From Pseudomonas chlororaphis (GTDB lineage: Bacteria; Pseudomonadota; Gammaproteobacteria; Pseudomonadales; Pseudomonadaceae), in NCBI RefSeq assembly GCF_001921865.1, contig NZ_MSCT01000016.1, positions 62,001 through 126,000 of the forward strand: 64,000 bases of DNA. The letters are read 5' to 3'. The notes under the pieces were generated by a model. That model worked only from the letters and a program-made list of their open reading frames with translations. It ran no database searches and was not told the DNA's origin. Both the position numbers and the translations under genes were made by a program. This document shows positions 22,992 to 33,694 of the stretch, one piece after another; the first letter of the stretch is position 1; every line of letters begins with the position of its first letter.

Positions 22992-23993
22992 ATGGGCTTG
23001 CTGATTGAAGGGCGCTGGCACGACCAGTGGTACGAAAGCAGCAAAGACGGCGCCTTCCAGCGCGAACAGGCGCAACGTCGCAACTGGGTGACCGCCGACG
23101 GCAAACCGGGTCCCAGTGGCGAAGGCGGCTTTCGCGCAGAGGCCGGCCGCTATCACCTGTACGTTTCCCTCGCCTGCCCCTGGGCGCACCGCACCCTGAT
23201 CCTGCGCCAGCTCAAAGGCCTGGAAAGGCTGATCGACGTCTCGGTGGTCAGTTGGCTGATGCTGGAAAACGGCTGGACGTTCGACCCGGCCCTGGGCTCC
23301 AGCGGCGACCAGCTGGATCATCTGGACTTCCTGCACCAGCGCTATACCGCCGATACCCGCGACTACACTGGCCGTGTCACCGTGCCGGTGCTCTGGGACA
23401 AGCAGCAGCAACGCATTGTCAGCAACGAGTCGGCGGAAATCATCCGCATGTTCAACAGCGCCTTCGACGACCTGAGCGGCAACCGCCTGGACTTCTACCC
23501 GCCAGCGCTACACCAGGAAATCGACGAACTGAATGCGCGCATCTACCCGGCGGTGAACAACGGTGTGTACCGCGCCGGTTTCGCCACCTCGCAACACGCC
23601 TACGACGCCGCCTTCGACGATGTGTTCGGCGAGCTCGACTGGCTGGAACAGCATCTGAGCGGCCAACGCTACCTGGCTGGCGCCTACCTGACCGAGGCGG
23701 ACATCCGCCTGTTCACCACGCTGATTCGCTTCGACGCGGTGTATTACGGCCACTTCAAGTGCAACCTGCGACGGATTGCCGACTACCCGAACCTGTCGAA
23801 CTGGCTGCGAGAGCTGTATCAGTGGCCGGGGATCGCCGAAACGGTGGATTTTACCCATATCAAGGGGCACTACTACGCCAGCCATCGCACCATCAACCCC
23901 ACCGGCATCGTGCCGAAAGGGCCGGTGCAGGACTTCAATGCCGCCCATGATCGTGAGCGCTTGAGCGGGCGCGGGGTTTGGCGCAAGGGTTGA
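22992..23993 (+). CDS. Glutathionyl-hydroquinone reductase (YqjG/EcoGHR type)
   Basis: A 333-residue xi-class glutathione transferase that removes glutathione from glutathionyl-hydroquinones. The nucleophile is in YVSLACPWAHRTLILR (about 56-71), the CPWAHR motif that defines the class. VPVLWDKQQQRIVSNESAEI is the GSH-binding cis-Pro and Glu-Ser region, and YLTEADIRLFTTLIRFD is the C-terminal helical domain. GAGGAG stands eight bases before the ATG. It is monocistronic, followed by a REP pair. The family protects against quinones arising from aromatic catabolism. Length is normal. Confidence 0.92.
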   Translation: MGLLIEGRWHDQWYESSKDGAFQREQAQRRNWVTADGKPGPSGEGGFRAEAGRYHLYVSLACPWAHRTLILRQLKGLERLIDVSVVSWLMLENGWTFDPALGSSGDQLDHLDFLHQRYTADTRDYTGRVTVPVLWDKQQQRIVSNESAEIIRMFNSAFDDLSGNRLDFYPPALHQEIDELNARIYPAVNNGVYRAGFATSQHAYDAAFDDVFGELDWLEQHLSGQRYLAGAYLTEADIRLFTTLIRFDAVYYGHFKCNLRRIADYPNLSNWLRELYQWPGIAETVDFTHIKGHYYASHRTINPTGIVPKGPVQDFNAAHDRERLSGRGVWRKG

Positions 23994-24012
23994 TGCAGTC
24001 AATGCAATCGCT

Positions 24013-24076
24013 ATCGCGAGCACGCTCACTCCTACAGGTACAGGCCATCCCCTGTAGGAGCGAGCGTGCTCGCGAT
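24013..24076. repeat. REP pair (BIME-like), inverted
   Basis: Two 26-base copies of the Pseudomonas REP (core TAGGAGCGAGCGTGCTCGCG) face each other at 24013-24038 and 24051-24076, with one mismatch between them. It fills the gap between convergent genes. Such elements are spread by RAYT transposases in the P. fluorescens group. Confidence 0.88.
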
Positions 24077-24081
24077 GCTGT

Positions 24082-25476
24082 TCAGACTTGCGACTGAGCG
24101 CCTTCGAACCAGGCCAGCTTCTCACGTAGCTGCACCACTTCGCCGACGATCACCAGGGTCGGCGCATGCACTTCATGCTCCGCCACCAGTTTCGGCAAGT
24201 CCGCCAGGGTGCCGGTGAACACCCGCTGGTTGGCAGTCGTTCCCTGCTGGATCAAGGCTGCCGGCGTGTCCGCCGAACGGCCATGAGCGATCAACTGCTC
24301 GCAGATCACCGGCAAGCCCACCAGGCCCATGTAGAACACCAGGGTCTGCGCTGGCGCCACCAGATCGGCCCAGGGCAAATCGGTGCTGCCGTCCTTCAGA
24401 TGCCCGGTGACAAAACGCACGGACTGCGCATAGTCGCGGTGGGTCAACGGAATCCCGGCATAGGCAGCGCAACCGCTGGCCGCGGTGATCCCCGGCACCA
24501 CCTGGAACGGAATGCCGTGGGCCGCCAGTTCCTCGATCTCTTCGCCGCCCCGGCCGAAGATGAACGGGTCGCCGCCCTTGAGCCGCAACACGCGCTTGCC
24601 TTGCTTGGCCAGGTCCACCAGTTGCTGGTTGATCTGCTCCTGCGGCAAGGCATGATCGGCGCGGCGCTTGCCGACATACACCCGTTCGGCGTCGCGACGG
24701 CACAGCTCGAGAATCGCCGGTGCCACCAAACGGTCGTAGAGCACCACGTCGGCTTGCTGCATCAGGCGCAAGGCACGAAAGGTCAGCAGGTCCGGATCGC
24801 CCGGCCCGGCGCCCACCAGATACACCTCGCCCGGCGCTTGCGGCGCCTGCCCGGCGATCTTGGCCTGCAGCAGCCGTTCGGCCTCAGCGCCCTGCCCGGC
24901 CAGTTGCCGGTCGGCGATCGGCCCCTGGAACACATCCTCCCAGAACGCGCGACGCTGCTGCACGTCCGGAAAAAGACCTTTGACCTGGTTGCGAAAACGC
25001 GCGGCCAGACCGGCCAACTGACCGTAGGTCGAGGGAATCCAGGTTTCCAGCTTGGCCCGGATCAGCCGCGCCAACACCGGTGCGTCGCCACCGCTGGAAA
25101 CAGCGATCACCAGCGGCGAGCGATCGACGATCGCCGGGAAGATCACGCTGCACAGGGCCGGCGCATCCACCACGTTGACCGGTACACAGCGCCGGTGAGC
25201 GTCGCTGGAAACCTGGGCATTGAGCGGCTCGTCGTCGGTGGCGGCAATGATCAGCACGCAGCCGTCCAGGTCCGTCTCGAGGTAACCGCGCAACAGGCAT
25301 TCGCCGCCGCCCACTGTCACCAACTGCTGCAATTGGGCTTCGATTTCAGGTGCAACTACCCGCAGCAGCGCACCGGCGTCGGCCAGCAGGCGGGATTTGC
25401 GCAAGGCAATCTCCCCGCCGCCGACCACCAACACACGACTGCCGCGCAGATTGTGAAACAGCGGCAGAAATTCCAT
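24082..25476 (-). CDS. cysG: Sirohaem synthase (trifunctional)
   Basis: A 464-residue fusion that turns uroporphyrinogen III into sirohaem for sulfite and nitrite reductases. The N-terminal domain (1-113) is precorrin-2 dehydrogenase with the NAD loop LVVGGGEIALRKSRLL. A dimerisation/ferrochelatase part follows. The C-terminal SUMT methyltransferase begins at about 216 with VYLVGAGPGDPDLLT and continues with VGKRRADHALPQEQIN, RLKGGDPFIFGRGGEE and VPGITAASGCAAYAGIPLTHRD. All landmarks are present and length is usual. Its start codon lies directly at the serS stop (one base between), on the same strand, as I recall from PAO1. Confidence 0.96.
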   Translation of the reverse strand: MEFLPLFHNLRGSRVLVVGGGEIALRKSRLLADAGALLRVVAPEIEAQLQQLVTVGGGECLLRGYLETDLDGCVLIIAATDDEPLNAQVSSDAHRRCVPVNVVDAPALCSVIFPAIVDRSPLVIAVSSGGDAPVLARLIRAKLETWIPSTYGQLAGLAARFRNQVKGLFPDVQQRRAFWEDVFQGPIADRQLAGQGAEAERLLQAKIAGQAPQAPGEVYLVGAGPGDPDLLTFRALRLMQQADVVLYDRLVAPAILELCRRDAERVYVGKRRADHALPQEQINQQLVDLAKQGKRVLRLKGGDPFIFGRGGEEIEELAAHGIPFQVVPGITAASGCAAYAGIPLTHRDYAQSVRFVTGHLKDGSTDLPWADLVAPAQTLVFYMGLVGLPVICEQLIAHGRSADTPAALIQQGTTANQRVFTGTLADLPKLVAEHEVHAPTLVIVGEVVQLREKLAWFEGAQSQV

Positions 25477-26757
<1,281 letters not shown>

Positions 26758-26773
26758 GTCGGTCTCTCGTTTA

Positions 26774-27148
26774 TCAAAGTTTGGTCAGGGACAGGCCGGC
26801 CCAGGTCGCGAGCAGCCCGCCGAATACGCTGATAGCCGCATAGCCCAGGGCCAGCGGTACCTGTCCGCTTTCCAGCAGACGCACCGTATCCAGTGAAAAG
26901 GATGAAAAAGTCGTCAGGCCGCCAAGGAAGCCGACCATCAACCCGGCACGCACCTCGATGGGCACCTCCGGGCGAATCATGAACAGGCCGTACAGCACGC
27001 CGATCAACAGGCAGCCCACGATATTAACGGCCAGCGTCGCGGTATAGAAGTGCCGCGGCCAATTGGCGTTGATCCAGTTGCCGGTGGCAAAACGCAACAG
27101 GGTTCCGGCGATACCGCCCACCGAGACGGCAACGATCAATGGAATCAC
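26774..27148 (-). CDS. crcB: Fluoride channel CrcB/Fluc
   Basis: A 124-residue dual-topology fluoride exporter with four membrane helices. Visible family marks are GGIAGTLLRFATGNWIN near the N-terminus and GFLGGLTTFSSFSLDTVRLL, which carries the Thr-Phe-Ser-Ser-Phe ion-path residues. The start codon overlaps the rarA stop (ATGA). No fluoride riboswitch can be seen because there is no leader: the gene is translationally coupled to rarA. This organisation is common in Pseudomonas. Confidence 0.95.
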   Translation of the reverse strand: MIPLIVAVSVGGIAGTLLRFATGNWINANWPRHFYTATLAVNIVGCLLIGVLYGLFMIRPEVPIEVRAGLMVGFLGGLTTFSSFSLDTVRLLESGQVPLALGYAAISVFGGLLATWAGLSLTKL

Positions 27149-28470
27149 GGTTTTCTCCGCTGCTTGGGACTGGTCCGGTCGAGCTCCGCCAGGTGCTTGA
27201 GCTTCTCGCCGATCTTCAACTCCAGGCCCCGGGGCACGGGTTGATAGAAAGGTTGCGGCTCCAGCGCCTCGGGAAAGTAATCTTCGCCGGCCGCATAGGC
27301 GTCCGGTTCGTCGTGGGCGTAACGGTATTCATCGCCATAGCCCAACTGCTTCATCAATTTGGTCGGGGCATTGCGCAGGTGCAGCGGCACTTCCAGCGAA
27401 CCATGCTCGGCGGCACTGCGCATGGCGGCCTTGAACCCCATGTACACGGCATTGCTTTTCGGCGCGCAGGCCAGGTAGGTGATCGCCTGGGCCACTGCCA
27501 GCTCGCCCTCGGGGCTGCCCAGGCGCTCCTGCACGTCCCACGCGGCCAGGCACAGGCTCAGCGCCCGCGGATCGGCATTGCCGATATCTTCACTGGCCAT
27601 GCGTACCACGCGCCGTGCCAGGTACAGCGGGTCGCAACCGCCGTCGAGCATTCGCGCGAACCAATACAGCGCGCCGTCCGGGTTGGAACCGCGGACCGAT
27701 TTGTGCAGCGCCGATATCTGGTCGTAAAAGGCCTCGCCGCCCTTGTCGAAACGCCGCCGGGTATCGCCCAGCAGGCTTTGCAGCAGGTCGACGCCGATTT
27801 CGCCGCCGTCTTCAGCCAGGTCGGAGGCGTTTTCCAGCAGGTTGAGCATGCGCCGGCCGTCGCCGTCAGCCGCTGACAAGAGCATCTGGAAGCCCTCGTC
27901 GCTCAGGCTCAGCTGGCGTTTGCCAAGGCCGCGCTCCTCGCTCAGGGCGCGCTGCACCAGCATCCCCAGGGCCGCTTCGTCCAGGCTCTTGAGCACATAG
28001 ACCCGAGCCCGAGACAACAGGGCGTTATTCAGCTCGAACGAGGGGTTTTCGGTCGTCGCGCCGATGAAAATCAGCGTGCCGTCTTCCACATAAGGCAGGA
28101 AGGCATCCTGCTGCGACTTGTTGAAGCGGTGCACTTCGTCGACGAACAGAATCGTCCGGCGGCCGTATTGCCCAGCCTGCTGCTTGGCGACGTCCACCGC
28201 CTGGCGGATTTCCTTGACCCCCGCCAGCACCGCCGACACCGTTTCGAAGTGGGCATCCGAGACCTCGGCCAGCAGCCGCGCCAGAGTGGTCTTGCCCACT
28301 CCAGGCGGCCCCCAGAAGATCATCGAGTGCAGCGCACCCTGCTCCAAGGCTTCGCGCAAAGGCTTGCCCCGGGCGAGCAGGTGTTGCTGGCCGACGTACT
28401 CATCCAGGTTGGTCGCACGCAAGCGGGCAGCCAGGGGTTGAGCGATCGGGGCACTTCGAAACAGGTCCAT
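27145..28470 (-). CDS. rarA: Replication-associated recombination ATPase RarA (MgsA)
   Basis: A 441-residue AAA+ clamp-loader-like protein that acts at stalled replication forks and single-strand gaps. Walker A is FWGPPGVGKTTLARLLAE, Walker B is ILFVDEVHRFNKSQQD, and sensor 1 is FIGATTENPSFELNNALLSR; the C-terminal tetramerisation domain includes CDPLYLARRVVRMASEDIGNAD. It lies between lolA (33 bp upstream) and crcB. The lolA-rarA-crcB-serS-cysG series is collinear with other pseudomonads as I know them. Length is normal. Confidence 0.96.
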   Translation of the reverse strand: MDLFRSAPIAQPLAARLRATNLDEYVGQQHLLARGKPLREALEQGALHSMIFWGPPGVGKTTLARLLAEVSDAHFETVSAVLAGVKEIRQAVDVAKQQAGQYGRRTILFVDEVHRFNKSQQDAFLPYVEDGTLIFIGATTENPSFELNNALLSRARVYVLKSLDEAALGMLVQRALSEERGLGKRQLSLSDEGFQMLLSAADGDGRRMLNLLENASDLAEDGGEIGVDLLQSLLGDTRRRFDKGGEAFYDQISALHKSVRGSNPDGALYWFARMLDGGCDPLYLARRVVRMASEDIGNADPRALSLCLAAWDVQERLGSPEGELAVAQAITYLACAPKSNAVYMGFKAAMRSAAEHGSLEVPLHLRNAPTKLMKQLGYGDEYRYAHDEPDAYAAGEDYFPEALEPQPFYQPVPRGLELKIGEKLKHLAELDRTSPKQRRKP

Positions 28471-28503
28471 GGATGACGTTTGAAACCTCTGGGTCGCGGC
28501 TCG

Positions 28504-29127
28504 TTATTCTTGAATCACGTCGGCACCCTTGGGGATGTCGAACTTGAACTTGGAGGCGGCAATCGGGGCGTTAGCCTTGACCCCGGTGAACAGGATGTTG
28601 GTGCGCTGGCCGACGCTGTCGATCAGTTGCATGTCGTTGACCAGGCCGTTGCGGAACGACAGGCGCAGGCTGTCGAACAGGGTGTCCTTGGTTTTCGGCT
28701 TGAGGATGAAGTCGATCACCCCGCCGGCTTCCTTGGCGCTGATATCGAAGCTTTCGCTGATTTTCGACACATCGCCCGACAGCAGCAGCGCCGGGGTCTG
28801 GGTCAGGCGTTGATCCAGGGTCTTGATGGTGACCTGTTCCAGGTCCGGGTCCCACAGGGAAACCTTTTTACCGTCGGAGACCATCAGTTGTTCCTGTGGC
28901 GCGTCGGTGTGCCAGTAGAACAGGCCCGGACGCTGCAACGCCATGTCGCCGGCAGTTTCCTGCAACTGAGTACCGCTGCCGTCGAGGGTCAATTGCGAAA
29001 AGCGCGCGGTCAGGGTCTGGGACTTTTCCAGCAACTGGGTCAGACGCGCCACGTCTTGCTGATCGGCATGGGCCGACAGCGTAGTTAAAGCCAGTACCGG
29101 TACCAGCAGCATGCGGATAAGACGCAT
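28504..29127 (-). CDS. lolA: Outer-membrane lipoprotein carrier protein LolA
   Basis: A 207-residue periplasmic chaperone that takes lipoproteins from LolCDE to LolB. The signal peptide is MRLIRMLLVPVLALTTLSAHA, followed by DQQDVARLTQLLEKSQTLTA. Typical strands are MALQRPGLFYWHTDAPQEQL and VIDFILKPKTKDTLFDSLRL. The frame runs 32 codons further upstream, but the ATG at 29127 has GAGG upstream and starts the signal peptide. It lies 70 bp after ftsK. Identification rests on pattern and position and is firm. Confidence 0.94.
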   Translation of the reverse strand: MRLIRMLLVPVLALTTLSAHADQQDVARLTQLLEKSQTLTARFSQLTLDGSGTQLQETAGDMALQRPGLFYWHTDAPQEQLMVSDGKKVSLWDPDLEQVTIKTLDQRLTQTPALLLSGDVSKISESFDISAKEAGGVIDFILKPKTKDTLFDSLRLSFRNGLVNDMQLIDSVGQRTNILFTGVKANAPIAASKFKFDIPKGADVIQE

Positions 29128-29197
29128 GGGAGTCCTCATTAGATTCGTGGAAAAAGCCGGCGGCGCGGGGGACGCGTCGCCGGTATCGGGTCGCTGC

Positions 29198-31606
29198 TCA
29201 ATCGCGCATCGGACCCGGCGCAATCACTTCGCGGGAGCCGTTGGTGTTCATGGCGGTCACCACGCCGGCCATTTCCATGGCCTCGATCATGCGGGCCGCG
29301 CGGTTGTAGCCGATCTTGAGTTTACGCTGCACCGCGGAGATGGACGCCCGACGGCTCTCGAGGACGAACTGCACCGCTTCGTCGTACAGCGCATCGGTCT
29401 CGGCGTCGTCGCCGTCGCCACCGCCTCCACCGCCCTCGAAGCCGCTGCCGGCCTCTTCGACGCCGTTGAGGATGTCGTCGTTGTATTCCGGCGCGCCGCG
29501 CAGTTTCCAGGCTTCCACGACCCGGTGCACTTCATCATCGGAAACGAAGGCACCGTGCACGCGAATCGGCAGGCTGGTGCCTGGCGGCATGTAGAGCATG
29601 TCACCATGGCCCAGCAGCTGCTCGGCGCCACCCTGATCGATGATGGTCCGCGAGTCGATCTTGCTCGAGACCTGGAACGCCATGCGGGTCGGAATGTTGG
29701 CCTTGATCAGACCGGTGATCACGTCCACCGACGGCCGCTGGGTCGCGAGGATCAAATGGATGCCCGCCGCACGGGCTTTCTGGGCGATCCGCGCGATCAG
29801 CTCTTCGACCTTCTTGCCGACGATCATCATCATGTCGGCGAATTCGTCCACCACCACCACGATGGTCGGCAGCTTGCTCAGCAGCGGTGCTTCGTCGTGG
29901 ATGCTTTCGCGGTTGTACAGCGGATCCGTCAGCGGCGTACCGGCCTCGATGGCCTCCTTGACCTTCTGGTTGAAGCCGGACAGGTTCCGCACACCCATCT
30001 TCGCCATCAACTTGTAGCGCCGCTCCATCTCGGCCACGCTCCAGCGCAGGGCGTTGGCCGCGTCCTTCATGTCGGTCACCACCGGGCACAACAGGTGCGG
30101 GATGCCTTCGTAGATCGACAACTCGAGCATTTTCGGGTCGATCATGATCAGCTTGGCGTCTTCCGGGCCGGACTTGAACAGGATCGACAGGATCATCGCG
30201 TTCACCCCCACCGACTTACCGGAACCGGTGGTACCGGCCACCAGCAGGTGAGGCATCTTGGCCAGGTCGGTGATGATCGGCTTGCCGCCGATATCGTGGC
30301 CCAGGGCCAGGGTGACCGGGGATTTGAAGTTGTCGTATTCCGGGGTCGACAGCACTTCGGAGAAGCGCACGATCTGCCGGTCTTCGTTGGGGATCTCGAT
30401 ACCCACGGTGGTCTTGCCGGGAATCACCTCCACCACACGCACGCTGGTCACCGCCAGCGAACGCGCCAGGTCCTTGGCCAGGTTGGCGATACGGCTGACC
30501 TTGACGCCGGCCGCGGGCTGGATCTCGTAACGGGTAATCACCGGGCCCGGGTGGATCGAATCCACCGTTACCTCGACCCCGAACTCCTTGAGTTTGATTT
30601 CCAGCAGGTGGCCGACCGCCGCCAGTGACTCGGGGGAGTAATTGAGTTGTTTCTTTTCCGCCGGATCGAGAATCGAGATAGGTGGCAAGGTGCCTTCGAT
30701 CGCGCTGTCGACGAACAGCGGAACCTGTTTTTCTTTCTGCACGCGCTTGCTCGGCTCCGGCGCTTTTACCGGGGCCGGGGCAATCACCGGCGGGACCTGT
30801 TTCTCACGGTCGGACATGTGCTTGCTCAAGGCCTGCTCGCGCTCGATCAGGCGCTCCTTGACCTTGGCCTGTTCACGCTTGTCGGGCACGATCGGCGCGA
30901 CCACTTCATCGACCCGGGCATCCACTTCGCGCAGTTGGGCGACCAGTTGCTTGCGTTCGGTACGCGCCGCCCACCAGCGATTGGCGGCGCCCTGGAACAG
31001 TTCGAACAGGTCGAGGGTGATCTTGCCGGTCACATCCATGACCTTGAACCAGGACAGGTCGGTGAACACAGTCAGGCCGAACAGGAACAGGGCGATGAAC
31101 ATCAGGGTGCTGCCCTGGATGTTCAGCGCGTTCTTCGCCAGGTCGCCCAGGCTTTCGCCCAGCGCCCCACCCGCGCCGGCTGGCAAGCCGGTGGCCGCAT
31201 GGAAATGGATGTGCGCCAATGCGGCGCCGGAAAGGACCAGGAAGACCAGGCCGATCAGGCGCCAGGAAAACAGCCAGCCGCTCCACTGCCACGGCTCGTG
31301 GCGTTGACGGAAGATCTGATAAGTCTTGATCGCCAATAACAACGGGAAGATATAGGCGAAATAACCCAACACCATAAACAGGATATCGGCGCTGTAGGAA
31401 CCGGCAGGGCCGCCGAAGTTCTGCACGTCGTCGATCTTGCTGTTGTGACTCCAGCCCGGATCGTCTTTGCCGTATGTCAGCAATGCCATCATCAGGAACA
31501 GGCACAAGGCCCCAATCGCGATCAACGCACCTTCCTTGAGCCGGTAGTGCAATTGTTGGCGCCAGAGTGGGACTACTGTTTTAGGTGCAGCGGTGGATTT
31601 CTTCAA
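29198..31606 (-). CDS. ftsK: DNA translocase FtsK
   Basis: An 802-residue septal DNA pump that brings dif sites together for XerCD. The N-terminus has four to five membrane helices (about 25-205, e.g. LIAIGALCLFLMMALLTYG, IGLVFLVLSGAALAHIHF). The charged linker is short (about 205-300), far shorter than in E. coli FtsK. The RecA-like motor has Walker A in LVAGTTGSGKSVGVNAM and Walker B IVVVVDEFADMMM; the C-terminal gamma winged helix (YDEAVQFVLESRRASISAVQ) reads KOPS sites. It is divergent from trxB with a 328-bp gap. Confidence 0.97.
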   Translation of the reverse strand: MKKSTAAPKTVVPLWRQQLHYRLKEGALIAIGALCLFLMMALLTYGKDDPGWSHNSKIDDVQNFGGPAGSYSADILFMVLGYFAYIFPLLLAIKTYQIFRQRHEPWQWSGWLFSWRLIGLVFLVLSGAALAHIHFHAATGLPAGAGGALGESLGDLAKNALNIQGSTLMFIALFLFGLTVFTDLSWFKVMDVTGKITLDLFELFQGAANRWWAARTERKQLVAQLREVDARVDEVVAPIVPDKREQAKVKERLIEREQALSKHMSDREKQVPPVIAPAPVKAPEPSKRVQKEKQVPLFVDSAIEGTLPPISILDPAEKKQLNYSPESLAAVGHLLEIKLKEFGVEVTVDSIHPGPVITRYEIQPAAGVKVSRIANLAKDLARSLAVTSVRVVEVIPGKTTVGIEIPNEDRQIVRFSEVLSTPEYDNFKSPVTLALGHDIGGKPIITDLAKMPHLLVAGTTGSGKSVGVNAMILSILFKSGPEDAKLIMIDPKMLELSIYEGIPHLLCPVVTDMKDAANALRWSVAEMERRYKLMAKMGVRNLSGFNQKVKEAIEAGTPLTDPLYNRESIHDEAPLLSKLPTIVVVVDEFADMMMIVGKKVEELIARIAQKARAAGIHLILATQRPSVDVITGLIKANIPTRMAFQVSSKIDSRTIIDQGGAEQLLGHGDMLYMPPGTSLPIRVHGAFVSDDEVHRVVEAWKLRGAPEYNDDILNGVEEAGSGFEGGGGGGDGDDAETDALYDEAVQFVLESRRASISAVQRKLKIGYNRAARMIEAMEMAGVVTAMNTNGSREVIAPGPMRD

Positions 31607-31934
31607 AACGCGTCTTTTCCTGCGCCATGGGCGCGTCCAACTGTTGATCGACTAAAAAATACTGCCCAATCCGAGCAGGTAAAAAGTTGACAAGCGTAAC
31701 TGGGGCTACTTTTAACATTCTGCCCCTGCATTGCGAAACTGTAAGCGCTGTCGCGGCTGCGATCCTGCAAAGCCGATGGTATTCAACATATGGATACAAA
31801 CCCGCATTGTACGGATTTATAAGCGCCATGCCACGCTGCCCGAATACTCACTGCAGCCTAACCAGAAACACTTTATGCATTATTCAATTTGAGCATGCAT
31901 TCTCTTTTGTGACAAAGGCTTATGAGGTGTTTTT
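31607..31934. other. Divergent promoter region ftsK / trxB
   Basis: These 328 bases are AT-richer than the flanks, especially 31780-31925, and contain the start regions of both genes. GAGG at 31924-31927 serves trxB. No clear -10/-35 pairs, terminators or RNA genes could be fixed; weak open frames here lack coding character. Confidence 0.5.
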
Positions 31935-32885
31935 ATGAACCAAGCGAAGCATTCACGCCTGATCATTCTAGGCTCCGGCCCTGCCGGTTACAGCGCCGCC
32001 GTTTATGCCGCCCGCGCCAACCTCAAACCGACTGTCATCACCGGCCTACAAGCCGGCGGTCAACTGACCACTACCGTCGAGGTCGACAACTGGCCCGGCG
32101 ACGTGGAAGGCCTGACCGGCCCGGTGCTGATGGAACGCATGCAAAGGCATGCCGAACGCTTCGACACCGAGATCGTCTACGACCACATCCATACCGCCAA
32201 GTTGCAGCAGCGGCCCTTTATCCTCGAGGGCGACAGCGGCACCTATAGCTGCGACGCGCTGATCATCGCCACTGGCGCCTCGGCCCAATACCTGGGCTTG
32301 CCCTCCGAGGAAGCCTTTGCCGGCAAAGGCGTATCGGCCTGCGCCACCTGCGATGGATTTTTCTATCGCAATCAGGTGGTTGCCGTGGTCGGTGGCGGCA
32401 ACACCGCCGTGGAGGAAGCGTTGTACCTCTCCAACATCGCCAAAGAAGTTCACCTGATCCACCGGCGCGACAAGCTGCGCGCCGAGAAGATTCTCCAAGA
32501 CAAACTGTTCGAGAAAGCCGCCAAGGGCAATATCCGCCTGCATTGGAACCAGAATCTCGACGAAGTGCTGGGCGATGCCAGCGGCGTGACTGGCGCTCGC
32601 CTGCGCGACAGCCTGACCGAAGGAACCCGGGAGCTGGCGCTGGCCGGGGTATTCATCGCCATCGGTCACAAGCCCAATACGGATTTGTTCAAGGACCAAC
32701 TGGAAATGCGCGACGGCTACCTTCGGGTCAAGGGCGGCAGCGAAGGCGACGCCACGGCAACCGGCATCCAGGGCGTGTTCGCTGCGGGCGATGTGGCGGA
32801 CCACGTGTATCGCCAGGCCATCACTTCTGCGGGAGCAGGCTGCATGGCCGCGCTGGATGCGGAGAAATTCCTCGACGACAACTGA
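31935..32885 (+). CDS. trxB: Thioredoxin reductase
   Basis: A 316-residue NADPH flavoenzyme that reduces thioredoxin. FAD binding is at LIILGSGPAGYSAAVYAARA (about 9-28), the redox pair is CATCDG in VSACATCDGFFYRNQ (about 133-147), the NADPH loop is VVGGGNTAVEEALYLSN and the C-terminal FAD motif is GVFAAGDVADHVYRQAIT. Length is standard. A good GAGG stands seven bases before the ATG. Transcribed away from ftsK, towards aat (71 bp on) and bpt. Confidence 0.97.
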   Translation: MNQAKHSRLIILGSGPAGYSAAVYAARANLKPTVITGLQAGGQLTTTVEVDNWPGDVEGLTGPVLMERMQRHAERFDTEIVYDHIHTAKLQQRPFILEGDSGTYSCDALIIATGASAQYLGLPSEEAFAGKGVSACATCDGFFYRNQVVAVVGGGNTAVEEALYLSNIAKEVHLIHRRDKLRAEKILQDKLFEKAAKGNIRLHWNQNLDEVLGDASGVTGARLRDSLTEGTRELALAGVFIAIGHKPNTDLFKDQLEMRDGYLRVKGGSEGDATATGIQGVFAAGDVADHVYRQAITSAGAGCMAALDAEKFLDDN

Positions 32886-32956
32886 CCTCCCGACCTACGC
32901 TTGCGGCGGACCTTTCCGGCCCGCCACCGCCCTCCCCTTCCGCAAGTCTGAATGCC

Positions 32957-33637
32957 ATGCTGACCTGGTTACAACGCAACACCCTCGACTTCCCGCCATT
33001 GGAAAAGGCCCTGCGCGACCCCAATGGCCTGCTGGCCGCGGGCGGCGACTTGTCCGCCGACCGGCTGATCCAGGCCTATCGCCACGGCTGCTTCCCCTGG
33101 TTTTCCGAGGGCCAGCCGATCCTCTGGTGGTCCCCCGACCCGCGCACCGTGTTATTTCCAGATGAGCTGCACGTATCGCGCAGCCTGAACAAACTGCTGC
33201 GCCAGCAACGCTATCAGGTCACCTTCGACCAGGACTTTGCAGCGGTCATTCGCGCCTGCGCGGCACCACGCACCTACGCCGATGGCACCTGGATCACCGA
33301 ATCGATGCAAAATGCCTACCTTGAACTGCACCAACGCGGGTACGCCCATTCGGTTGAAGTCTGGGACCAAGGCGTGCTGGTGGGCGGGCTGTATGGACTA
33401 GCAATAGGCCAGCTGTTCTTCGGCGAATCGATGTTCAGTCGCGCCGATAATGCCTCGAAATTCGGCTTCGTTACGCTGGTCGAACGCCTGCGAGCCTGGG
33501 GTTTCGCCCTGATCGATTGCCAGATGCCCACCGACCACCTGCACAGCCTGGGCGCCCGGGCCATCCCGCGCCACGAGTTCGCCGGCTATCTGCAGCGCCA
33601 TCTGGAGCAGCCCAGCCGCGCCATATGGGTTTCCTAG
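32957..33637 (+). CDS. aat: Leucyl/phenylalanyl-tRNA--protein transferase
   Basis: A 226-residue enzyme that adds Leu or Phe to proteins with N-terminal Arg or Lys, making them ClpS/ClpAP substrates. The signature WFSEGQPILWWSPDPRTVLF (about 50-69) and the substrate pocket FGESMFSRADNASKFGFVTL are complete. The frame is open far upstream over the end of trxB, but only the ATG at 32957 gives the family N-terminus MLTWLQRNTLDFPPLEKAL. It stands next to bpt and close to clpS and clpA, so the whole N-degron pathway is assembled here. Confidence 0.95.
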   Translation: MLTWLQRNTLDFPPLEKALRDPNGLLAAGGDLSADRLIQAYRHGCFPWFSEGQPILWWSPDPRTVLFPDELHVSRSLNKLLRQQRYQVTFDQDFAAVIRACAAPRTYADGTWITESMQNAYLELHQRGYAHSVEVWDQGVLVGGLYGLAIGQLFFGESMFSRADNASKFGFVTLVERLRAWGFALIDCQMPTDHLHSLGARAIPRHEFAGYLQRHLEQPSRAIWVS

Positions 33638-33694
33638 GCGGGTTTTGCCGGCGTGGCTTACACTTAATTCAAAGCTTATTCCGAGGGTTGATTC

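Noticed and set aside
31581..31829. An 82-codon frame in the ftsK/trxB gap
   Set aside because: It overlaps the start of ftsK on the same strand, has no Shine-Dalgarno and no similarity I can recognise; the stretch is better read as promoter DNA.
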